From: Amblyomma americanum
Taxonomy: Eukaryota > Arthropoda > Arachnida > Ixodida > Ixodidae
Direction of reading: 5' to 3'
NCBI RefSeq assembly: GCF_052857255.1
Contig: NC_135505.1
Span: 52,893,102 to 52,957,101 of the forward strand
Length of the DNA: 64,000 nucleotides
Shown: one piece after another, positions 45,117 to 54,160 of the stretch
How the letters are laid out: the number at the start of each line of letters is the position of its first letter
How positions within the stretch are numbered: position 1 is the first letter of the stretch
Program-made: the position numbers and the translations under genes
The notes under the pieces: model-generated
Seen by the model: only the letters and a program-made list of their open reading frames with translations
Databases searched by the model: none
Told to the model about the DNA's origin: nothing

Positions 45117-45749
45117 TCAATCTAGAAGCAACTGCATGATCTCCTCGATGATGGCCTCAACGTTAATGGCTTTCGTGGCGCCTAAGGTCACGATAACGCT
45201 TGATCGGGGTGAGACGCTCACTTCTTCCTCCAGGACACTCAGGGCAACGTGATTTTTTCCAGTTTTCATCGAAGCGATGGCTTCGTTCATCGAAAGCGTG
45301 ATCAGCTTGGATCGCAGGTCGATGATCGCCTGATACTCATTAAGGAAATCCATACCCAAGATTACTTTGCGGGAGCATTGCGGTAGCACAACAAAGGTCG
45401 CAGGATAGGTATGTCCTTTGACAGTCACTCGCGCTGTGCATCGTCATGATGGCGTAATCAGGTGGCCCCCTGCGGTGCGTATGTGTGGGCCGTCCCAAGC
45501 CGTTGTGACTTTTCTCAGCTGCGCAGCGAATGTTCCATTCATTACCGAGTAATCGGCTCCTGTGGCGTCTGTAGCGGTAACTTTCCGGCCTCTTATAGTC
45601 ACTTCTAAGTTGGAGGTCCTGGCTCTTGCATTGCATATCGCTCTCGGCGTCGGGTCATGCCTTCGTCGCGTATGCGAGTGACGGGTGGGGCGTGTGGTCG
45701 AAGCTCTTTTGGGTGGCGGCGTCGTTTTCAAGGCAGGTTGCGTTCTCAT
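45117..45749 (-). pseudogene. Gypsy-3 protease and linker
   Basis: Frame 45749-45444 contains ATDATGADYSVMNGTFAAQL. The active site normally DTGAD(Y/F)S has an inserted residue (DATGADYS), so activity is doubtful. Frame 45428-45117 continues with FVVLPQCSRKVILGMDFLNE (the ILGxDFL motif) and the linker to RT. Confidence 0.75.
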
Positions 45750-45810
45750 TGTGTGCGGCGTCGGTGCAGCGAGTGTCGGTTCTTCATGCGGCGTCGCGGG
45801 TGCAGCGTCT

Positions 45811-46260
45811 TCATGGAGCGTGGTTGGTGGAGGATCTTCGGCATTTCCTCACGACAGTGGTGAATACCTTCAATAGTTCTCTCTTGAATAGCTCCCATGT
45901 CATAAGGGACGACTCGTAGTTTTCGTACCACGTGCGTGCGGAGCCATCCAATGAGAAAAACACGTGTCCAATTTTTGCCGCGTCATCCCACTTAGTTGAA
46001 TGACGCCACACGCTCAAATTGGTCCAACCATTCTTCAGGGTCTTCGCCCAGGGATCCATTGAAAGTTGGCGGTACCCGCGGCTGCTGCAGTATGATTGGT
46101 GTCGACATCTTCGGTGAGTTTGCGGTGCTCATAGCAGCATTTTTTCGCTTTCTGGTGCGGTCCGGCAGTTTCCCGAACTCAGGCTCCTCTCCCTGGAGAC
46201 GTCGGTTGGCTCGCTAAGCTGCTGGCTGGTCCTCGGGTGCGAAGCGCTGGGGGCTGGCTT
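45811..46260 (-). pseudogene. Gypsy-3 Gag, shortened
   Basis: Frame 46059-45811 reads HSTKWDDAAKIGHVFFSLDG, SARTWYENYESSLMTWELFK and LLKVFTTVVRK, the capsid pattern of arthropod gypsy Gags. After TVVRK the sequence passes at once into Arg/His-rich sequence leading to the protease. The rest of the capsid and the zinc knuckle are absent, so a deletion has removed them. Confidence 0.75.
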
Positions 46261-46315
46261 CACGACTTGGTGGGGGCGTTCGGAACATGGAAGGGCACCC
46301 AGCAGCTCCACCAGA

Positions 46316-46681
46316 TGTCACGTAGTGGTGACGGCAGTCGAAGCAGCGATGAACACAGAGAAAAGGGTCTTCTAAAAGAAAACTGTTTATTGGGCTGACT
46401 TGCACCCAAAACGGACTGAATCACTCGGCGGCGTCGAAGCGACAAGCGTGCTCGGCGGTCGTCAAACAGAATGCCCGCTGCTGTCGGCAGTGCTCAATTT
46501 AAAGCTGATAGCGAACTTTCGACATAAAGCGTGCAATGTTACTAGAACATTCCAGAACAACGTAGAATCAGCTCTGCCTGGCTGCGATCAACCGAGATAA
46601 AACTAGTCGCGTCTTGCGTCGCAAACAGTGCGATAAAGTGGTGTGGCGGCAGATTTGAAAAACGAAGAAACACTGCAAATA
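46316..46681 (-). repeat. 5' LTR of gypsy-3, interrupted by a LINE near its outer end
   Basis: It matches 41932-42297. At 46681 LTR similarity stops and I-group LINE sequence begins. The missing last nine bases (TTCTCGGCA, versus TTCGCGGCA in the other LTR) are at 49889-49897, just after the LINE tail. Confidence 0.88.
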
Positions 46682-46698
46682 GTCTCCCACTATTAATT

Positions 46699-47193
46699 AT
46701 GGGAGACTTCAACGCTCAACATCCAGCATGGGGATATACCAAAGCAACTCCGAAAGGGAACCTGCTCTGGCAAATCATACAGCCACTAGGGCTCACAACG
46801 CTAAACAACCCGAGCGACCACACACGCATGGGTAACAGTGTATGTGTAGACACATCTCCAGACTTATCCCTCTCTAAAAACGTCAAGGACGCAAAGTGGG
46901 TCAACACCGGGCAAAACCTTGGTAGTGATCACTTCATCCTTAGCATCACCTTCCCCACGACAAAACTTAAAAACAAAGCAAAAGAAATACGAACCACGGA
47001 TTGGGACAAGTTCAGGCAACTTCGCGACAAAACAGCTCCAAAGGAGATCTCTAACCTTAGCGACTGGGTTATCTCCCTGAATGAAGATGTCAGCTCCACT
47101 AGCGTTGTGGTGCCAGTTGAGAAGGAGCAGCAGATTGCAGACTCAAAACTGTTACACCTGTGGCAGGCACAAAAAGGCCTCCAAAAACGCTAG
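46699..47193 (+). pseudogene. I-2 endonuclease, C-terminal half
   Basis: Open for 164 residues: MGDFNAQHPAWGYTKATPKG (GDFN active-site motif), GNSVCVDTSPDLSLSKNVKD and NLGSDHFILSITF (SDH motif). The N-terminal catalytic parts are missing because of 5' truncation. The frame stops at TAG 47191-47193, inside the linker to RT. Confidence 0.85.
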
Positions 47194-47382
47194 AAGCAGC
47201 AAAAACACAACAAGCGACTACGCAAAAAGATCGCTGAAATCGAGAGGCGAATCGAGGAACATACACTTACTCTCCAAACACAACAATGGAACCGAATATG
47301 TGAAAGCGTCAATGGACAGCTCGGAAATAAGAAGACATGGCATCTTCTAAGAGACCTGCTCGATCCAGAACAAACACGTCCC

Positions 47383-48447
47383 GTGCAACAAAGTCAACTG
47401 TACAGACTCATACATAAATATGAGGGTACAACTGAAGACCTAATCAAAGAGCTAGCAGAACGTTATCTAAACACGGATGATAGTACCACACAACCAGACT
47501 ACCGGGGGACTCCTAATCCAAATTTAGACGCAGACATCACAGACGCAGAGGTCTGGTACGCAATTGGAAAACGGCGGACAACATCTGCGGCAGGACCAGA
47601 CAAAGTAACAAATAAGACTCTCAGGAACTTAGACGCAACGTCGATCGCGGCGGTTACAGACCTTGTGAACAAATACTGGCATGCAGGCAACATACCACCA
47701 GAATGGAAACACGCGAAAATCACTTTTATTCCTAAAGCGGGTAAGAAACTCAGCACTGAGAATCTACGCCCAATTTCATTAACATCATGCCTAGGCAAAC
47801 TCATGGAGCATGTCATCCTCAATAGGCTCCAAAACTATGCGGAGGACATGAACCTCCTACCTGAAACAATGCTAGGATTCAGGGCCCAACTATCTACCCA
47901 GGACATTCTCTTGCAGCTTAAAAAGGACATAATTGAAGCTGACGAGGGAACAGGAACGAAAGCAATATTGGGTTTAGACCTTGTTAAAGCTTTCGACAAC
48001 GTCACCCACAAAGCCATCTTGACAAACTTGTCAGAAATCAACCCCGGAGAAAGGACGTACAAGTACACCCGATCCTTCCTCACTAACAGAACAGCAGTGA
48101 TAACGGTCGGAACAATAGAGTCTGCCCCAATCAAACTAGGAAGTAAAGGAACGCCACAGGGCTCCGTCCTGTCCCCTTTCCTTTTTAACCTCTCCCTCAT
48201 CAAAATTCCCCCCAAACTGGCACAAATACCAGACCTACATCACACGTTCTATGCAGATGACATCACACTTTGGGTAACCAAAGGATGCGAAGGCTACATA
48301 GAAGACACACTCCAAGCAGCAGTGGACATCATCGAGGCATGCGCATGGGATTCCGGCCTCACTTGTTCTGAGCAAAAATCTGAACTCTTCGTGATCCGTC
48401 GTAAACAAAGAGGTAGGCGTACCACGACATCCCCCCCCCGCAAATAA
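47383..48447 (+). pseudogene. I-2 reverse transcriptase
   Basis: A 354-residue open frame carries the full RT core: TTSAAGPDKVTNKTLRNLDA, KITFIPKAGKKLSTENLRPI, SLTSCLGKLMEHVIL, AILGLDLVKAFDNVTHKAIL (catalytic Asp), KGTPQGSVLSPFLFNLSLI and HTFYADDITLWVTKG (intact YADD). It ends early in a C-run (CCCCCCCCCG near 48430) that looks like a recent frameshift, since thumb-like coding continues in other frames. It copies element RNA into DNA at the nicked target; this copy cannot make the whole ORF2. Confidence 0.9.
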
Positions 48448-48610
48448 ACGTCTATGTTAATGGAAGATCTGTCAAAGAGGTACAGACCATGAGAATACTG
48501 GGGTTGTATTTACAAACAAATGAAAAAATACTGACACACTCACTAAGCTAAAACGCACGCAAGAAGCGACGGCGCGATTACTCCGCCGCATAGCTAACCG
48601 CAGACAAGGG

Positions 48611-48853
48611 GTGAGGGAAAGAGATTTATGCCGCCTAGTGCAGGCCTTTGCACTGAGCAGGATACTCTATGCCACCTCTTATCTGAAATTTTCGAAAGCA
48701 GAAAAGGACAAATTGGATAGCATGATACGGCAGGCCTATAAGGCTGCGTTAGGACTCCCACTAAATGCCTCAACCGAAAGGCCTATGAGGTTAGGAATAC
48801 ATAACACCTACAATGAACTGAAAGAAGCCCATTTAATGGCTCAAACAGCGTGA
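48611..48853 (+). pseudogene. I-2 ORF2 linker between RT and RNase H
   Basis: The 80-residue frame ERDLCRLVQAFALSRILYAT followed by FSKAEKDKLDSMIRQAYKAA and NTYNELKEAHLMAQTA matches the post-RT region of I-group ORF2, as in I-1 at 9042-8704 (VVNTFQEFKEAHLTNQHTM). It is cut by TGA after AQTA. Confidence 0.8.
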
Positions 48854-48988
48854 TTAGCCAATTCCAGAACTGGCAGGAGTATTCTTACCAGGCTCGGAAT
48901 TAACTTTGAACCTACGAATAACGATGCTAAAGTAGACTTACCCCGCGCCTATAGGACGGCCCTACTAATCAAACCACTCCCCAAAAAC

Positions 48989-49549
48989 ATGCACCCCTTA
49001 CACCATGAGGGTAGAAGACAAGCACGAGCCAAAGCCTTACATAAGAAATACAGACAGTGCGCTGCAACACTTTATGTAGCTGCGGCAGAATACAAAAATA
49101 CTAATGCCTTTGCAGTTGTGGTTGTGAACGAGAATAGTGACCACATCGTCTCGGCGACAATCAAAACGAAATCCTCTGAAACGGCAGAAGAGGCGGCTAT
49201 AGCCCTCGCCCTATCACATACCCAAGGGAGCATCATCCTCAGCGATGCCAAAATGGGTATCAATAATTTCGCTAAAGGGCGAATTACAAACACCTCCCTT
49301 AGAATCCTTAACGCAACCAAATTCTCACCAAATTATTCCGAATTGATATGGGTCCCAGCCCATTCGGGGAATCCGGGGAACGAGGCAGCCCACAATAAAG
49401 CCCGAGGTTTCGTCGACCGGGCAGTGGATGAGTCTGGCTCCCTGAATTTCACGAAGGACTCAATGATCACATATGATCTCACCAATCATTTTAAACTAGA
49501 GAAGAGAATTTTCCCCCCTCCAGACAAAAGACTTACTAAAGAAGAATAG
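48989..49549 (+). pseudogene. I-2 RNase H domain
   Basis: The 186-residue frame contains SSETAEEAAIALALSHTQGS (catalytic Glu), IILSDAKMGINNFAKG (catalytic Asp), LIWVPAHSGNPGNEAAHNKA and a C-terminal stretch. The last motif is usually GNEAAD; Asp has changed to His, affecting a metal-binding position. RNase H degrades the RNA strand of the hybrid during integration. Confidence 0.85.
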
Positions 49550-49833
49550 GTTACGTGGCGTCGTCTACAGACGAGATCGATACGCACCCCATCACTCCTC
49601 GCGCACATTTATCCAGATCTTTACAACCCAAACTGCAAACACTGTGGCCAACGTGCTACCTACGATCACATCCTGTGGGACTGCAAAATAGAGCCACCTC
49701 CGGGTGATCTAGTTACAGCTCCTTCTCTCGAGCGGTGGGAGACCGTGCTGGCTAGCTCTGACCCCAGAACGCAAGTTTTGGCGGTGGAGTGGGCTGACAA
49801 AGTCGTCGAGGGCTATGTACTCTCGACCACTTA
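49550..49833 (+). pseudogene. I-2 ORF2 C-terminal Cys/His segment
   Basis: After the TAG at 49547-49549 the same protein can be followed: YPDLYNPNCKHCGQRATYDH, ILWDCKIEPPPGDL and WETVLASSDPRTQVLAVEWA. The CKHC...H...C pattern equals that of I-1 at 8347-7916. Terminal stop TAA is near 49833. Confidence 0.75.
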
Positions 49834-49947
49834 ACGCGACCTCTTGCCAAGCTCTTCCCGGCGAATAAAATGTTTTACAATCAATCAATTCTCGGCAATA
49901 TCCTCATCCAAAGTCCTCACAAATTTCGGGCAAAACATACCAACTTA

Positions 49948-49956
49948 ATATTTATC
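49948..49956. repeat. Target duplication left of hairpin element C
   Basis: ATATTTATC is repeated exactly at 50463-50471. Confidence 0.7.
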
Positions 49957-50462
49957 ACAATAGCCAAACGGGCGAGTTGGTGGTACATATTGGTGGCAAA
50001 CAGCGCAACGACGCGAACAGAGTGGAAGAAAATACAGGACAAGCGCTGACTCACTACGTGGCATACCTCGATGCCACGATTACTCATGATATAGTCTTAG
50101 ACTGTTGTATTTCTGGGCATGTGCGCGAGTGATGTCAGGTCATGTGACTTTTTAAATATAAATGTCTGTTTTTTTTCTGAATAAAAAATAGTTGTGAGTC
50201 AGCGCTCGTCCGTGTGGTTTCCTTCTTTGTCTTCCGTCCCATTCGCGCTGTTTTTTCCACCCAAAATGAACGCATATCAACTCGCCCAACTTTCCATTCT
50301 ACCACGTAGAAATTTGGGTTTTGTCTAGGTACTAGCTGATAAGTTGGCCACTTTGTCTATAAAATGTGCTGCTTTCCTTAAATAAATTTCAGTTGTGAGT
50401 CAGCGCTTGTCCTGTATTTTCTTCCACTCTGTCCGCGTCGTTGCGCTGTTTGCCACCAATTT
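49957..50462 (+). mobile_element. Hairpin (foldback) element C with inner copy D
   Basis: A 506-bp insertion. The head ACAATAGCCAAAC is followed by the anchor GGGCGAGTTGGTGGTACAT, then an arm starting ATTGGTGGCAAACAGCGC and ending GACAAGCGCTGACTCA. Its complement closes the element at about 50396-50462; over 65 bp only one mismatch was seen. The interior holds a second related copy on the minus strand, with anchor complement CAACTCGCCCAAC near 50279-50291, its own AGCGCTGACTCACAACT block, and a T-rich body. No ORF was found. Confidence 0.75.
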
Positions 50463-50469
50463 ATATTTA

Positions 50470-52080
50470 TCCTATAGAGCCCTCATTGTGCGCTAGAGGA
50501 ATCGTTTGGACACAACCTGCGGGAATGTACTCGGAAAGCAAGCAGCTACGAGCTTGGAGTGCTAGACGACCTGAAAGCCGTCCCTACGCCCTGGGCGTAT
50601 GGGAAGGACGCAAGAGTAGGCAGCTGCCTGAGGGGAGCAATGTAAAGGAAAGATCTCACAGTATCCGCGGACTTCACACCTATCAAAATCGACAACATCG
50701 CCTGCAGAGATACCACTGATGATACATTTTTTTAAGGACGCTACTTACGACGCATGGACCCGCCTCGTTCAGACACAAGGAGTACCCATTATAACCGCAG
50801 TACAACATCATCCGCACCTAAGCTCCGACTTATGAATAATCATACAGATATCATTAATGGCGATGCGTTTCGTGAAACCCCCCATCCGGCGCAGGAATTC
50901 GGAAGATAGCGAAGTGACCACAATACACGCGCGATACTAATGTTTCTAATGCTCCAACCATATAAAGCACGGCCAACAATATGGAGGTCGTTCGGCATCA
51001 TTTACAGTCCTGGGATAAGAGAGGAAAAACTCATAAGCATTTCAAGGACTCAATAAGCAACTCGGCGTACATACTGCCTTCATCACAGTGAAAGCTCATA
51101 AATGTTTCACCCAACTCTCCCAAAAGAATTGAGTACAGTTCTGTGCATCCTTGAAAAGAACCCTTAGTAATTCTCAAACCACGTCCATCCATCGCAATCT
51201 CATTGAACCAGACAAAGCCATATAGTCCAGATATCACCCCCCCTAAAATAATAGCTCAACGATACCATGGGCCCAACAAGCAACAAACGGACGCTTTGTG
51301 GATGCGTTATATTGGCAACACTCTACTACCATCCTATCCAACCCTCTAGAGAAGTCTTCCAGCCACCACAATTGATGCCCTAAAAATAGTAGCATAGGTG
51401 CAAGCCGCAGCCGACGCATCGCAGTGCAACACAGCTCCTGCAGCGCATAAAATCAAAAATTCAATTATTTGGAACCTCTGCAATGCGCATATGGAAGCGA
51501 TCACTGACGATTTCATTGACGAAATCTTGGAAAAGGGCAGGTACTGCAGAACTCAAGGCATGCTGAAGTTATCCCCATCCTTATGCTCGGCAAGAGACTG
51601 TCTCTGGGTGCCCGCTGATGAATCCATCCCTCTAACATGATATTTGAAGGAACTCTATGAACCGGTCATACAAACCCGCCCCCGAAATTCTATTGAAGAC
51701 AATGATAACTTCCTTCCTACTATGGTCAGGTTCTGGCCAGATTTTTTGCCTCAAGACGCCTTCCTGCTCTTTCAAAAATTCCTCACCAGCATTCCCAGAG
51801 GTCTAGAGAATTTCATCCTGGCCTCATACTTTAAAGGGCGCCTTCGATACCATCTTCCACTAAGCGATCATTTCAGGCATAACTAACCTTATCGGCGGAG
51901 AAAAGGTATTTGCTTACGTGCGTGCGTTCCTCACGGGTCGCACAGCCACGATAAACATTAGTGGAACCGGTGCCGATGTCTAAGGTATTGCACACCGGGG
52001 TACACCGCAGAGAGCCCTCGATTCACCCGCGGAAATCAAAATTGCTATGCTCAGGGTTTTATCTCAGACACTCAAATTTA
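50470..52080 (+). mobile_element. Old I-group LINE relic
   Basis: Heavily broken plus frames end with LKGAFDTIFH near 51833-51862, FAYVRAFLTGRTATINISGT (51910-51970) and AHRGTPQRAL (around 51990-52020), the I-group RT motifs LDLKGAFDNVxHS, FLxxRTAxI and RGTPQGAVLSP. Upstream pieces (SDHNTRAI near 50916) fit the endonuclease end. Stops are dense, so it is older than I-1 and I-2. Confidence 0.7.
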
Positions 52081-53149
52081 GACGACTCGTCTCGTCTTCA
52101 TGGCTACTTCTTCCTAGCTTTCACTTATTAAGCTCATACGAGATAAGCAGATGCCTGCAATGTATAATGATGCGTGTTTAAATATTCCCCTGATTAGCAA
52201 GGGTAATCAAATCCCATAAATTTATGCTGGCTGCCTATTCTGTCGTGCCGAGGGAAGAATATTTTTAATCACCTCCCGATTCATATCTAGTCCAAGTTGG
52301 TTATTCTTTAATGGTTTTATATCTGATGTGCATTTCAGCCTTCTCGATGTTGCTTTGGCACTTCATCTGGGCTTAAACTGCGTCGTATTCTGCCGGGAAA
52401 TGAAGGTCTGGCGCACAACTGCTGAAACAAAATGATATTATCCTGTGTCCCTGAGCCATAAGCGACCTTTGGGCAGTGCACTTCGCACTTTCTAGCACTT
52501 TCTGCCACTTTATAACATTTGTTATGTGCGTCCATATAGTCTAAATGATCTTTGGAGAAAACAGTCACGCGTCACGGGGATCGTCACAAGCATAGGCTGC
52601 AGGATATCTTAAATTTTCCCTCCGTTATTACACTTGTAGCGGGAGAACTATCCGGCATTTTTTCTAGACATTTCTTGTTTGCTTTGCAATAAATAGTCAT
52701 TGTGAAAACGCACGGCTAAAAAGTATGGTGCACAAATTAAGAGCTGCCACCCAATTGTTTTATTGTTGCCTGCTCTGTTTCATCACTGACCATCTCTTGC
52801 ACTCCTAGCAAAGATGTAGTGATATGTAATTCGCCTTCTGAAATGCATAAATTCAAGCACTACAGAAGTCTGATGATCCTACTGGGCAACATTTTGACCG
52901 AACAGCTGATTCTCTCTTGAGGGTAATTCAGGGGAGCAGCGATCAGCTGACGTCGACGGACCCATCTAAGCGCCCACACATAAGTGTTGTTATAGCAGGC
53001 ACTTTCACCATTATGCCACGCTGGCATAAAAAAGCAGGCACATTATTAACTTATAGCTGAAAATTTGATAAATGTCAGATGTGCATTGGCTCAAGCGTTG
53101 CCCCCGTGCTATGCTAACTTTTTATAGCTAAGTTTGGGCGCCTGCTGCA
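52081..53149. other. No gene recognised
   Basis: AT-rich sequence with no motif in short ORFs. Part of it could be the diverged 5' half of the Penelope-like relic that becomes recognisable at 53150. Confidence 0.4.
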
Positions 53150-54160
53150 GTCCCAGTTGAGCGACGAGTGCGTTCTACGTGTCTTTAATATGTTGAAGAT
53201 TTCTTTGCTCTCCAACTTTCTCCTAGAGATGCCTTGGTCTAAGATGCAGACACGATCCACACTCGAATAAAAGAGATCATGAATTCATTGTCATTTGCTA
53301 TTGAACTACCGGCTCATGATTCCATTTTGTGTTTAGATATTCACATGTAATTTAACATTGTTGGGCACTTTGACTGGGCTTTTGAGCCTCGGTACAAGAA
53401 AGCGCTACAGCCCTATGACTCTTCACTTTCGAACCTCGTTAAGCGAGGCATAGCGGCCTATGTCTTAGGTTGGCACTCCTCAAATCATGTGCTCACGGAA
53501 AGTGAACAAGTTTTGATACTCAGGTTCAAATATTGAAGAAAGCAGGCTTCCATGCTGATGTTCTAGTGTCAGTCGCAGAGGATCTCAGGGAAAAAACTAC
53601 AAAAAGAAAAAAATTCCACCTACCACAGAAAAATGTTCCTGGAAAACAACAGAAAAGAATAGTTTCAGGTTATGCCCAATGTACACAGGATATCACACAA
53701 CTTGAAGAGAGTGGCAGTGAAATTTGGGGTTGATATCTTTTCAGCACCCCTCAAGCTTGCAAGGCCATGTGCTTTGGCAGACCGTGTTTAGCATATATCA
53801 CAAAACGTCGGAAGTGGCACGTCTCATGCGTCACCGGGGTTGTTTATCAGTTCCCGCTTAGCTGTGAGAGAATGTGCATTGGGCAGACGGGCTGATGCCT
53901 AAACGTCACAGTGGGTGAGCATGCCTCCTCACTTCGTCAGGAAACGGGTGAACACTTGCCAGAGCACTGCAAAGGCTGCGAAGATTGTTCTCTTTCTGAA
54001 TCGCACTCAGATATTAGTACGTGGCAATGATCAAATGGCAGCGGAAATCTTGGAAGGCACTGAAATAGCGAAGTGCGGTAGTGACACGTGCATTAGCACA
54101 CCATCTATCCATCTTATGGAAAAGAAAAGTTTTAGTACCCATCTCGGTTTGCACATTGGC
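53150..54160 (+). mobile_element. Penelope-like element relic with GIY-YIG remnant
   Basis: Plus frames give INSLSFAIELPAHDSILCLD near 53290, WAFEPRYKKALQPYDSSLSN, LVKRGIAAYVLGWHSSNHVL (53370-53490), and VYQFPLSCERMCIGQTG (about 53847-53897), followed by VGEHASS and HLPEHCKGCE. This is the order of Penelope-like retroelements: RT end, the LPYxSxHSKxVKRGI block, then a GIY-YIG-type endonuclease (CVYxIPxSCGxxYIGQTGR...H). The Arg after GQTG is replaced by a stop. Confidence 0.75.

Larger units (their letters stand above)
46682..49888 (+). mobile_element. I-group LINE, 5'-truncated, young-looking (I-2)
   Basis: It begins inside the endonuclease domain and runs through RT, RNase H and the C-terminal Cys/His segment to AATAAA near 49864 and a TCAA-repeat tail (ACAATCAATCAA). 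It inserted into the gypsy-3 5' LTR. Its ORFs are the longest credible ones in the window, though broken by a few frameshifts and stops. It is related to, but distinct from, I-1 at 7837-13506, whose tail is (CCA)n. Confidence 0.88.
41932..49897 (-). mobile_element. Ty3/gypsy retrotransposon (gypsy-3) with nested insertions
   Basis: In minus order: 5' LTR (46681-46316 plus a 9-bp end at 49889-49897), Gag (46260-45811), protease (45749-45117), RT/RNase H (44822-43880), integrase (43560-42414), polypurine stretch ACAGGGGAGTAA, and 3' LTR (42306-41932). It carries hairpin element B in RNase H and an I-group LINE at the outer end of the 5' LTR. With the nested LINE removed, both LTRs are 375 bp and the flanks are ATAT. 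Confidence 0.85.
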
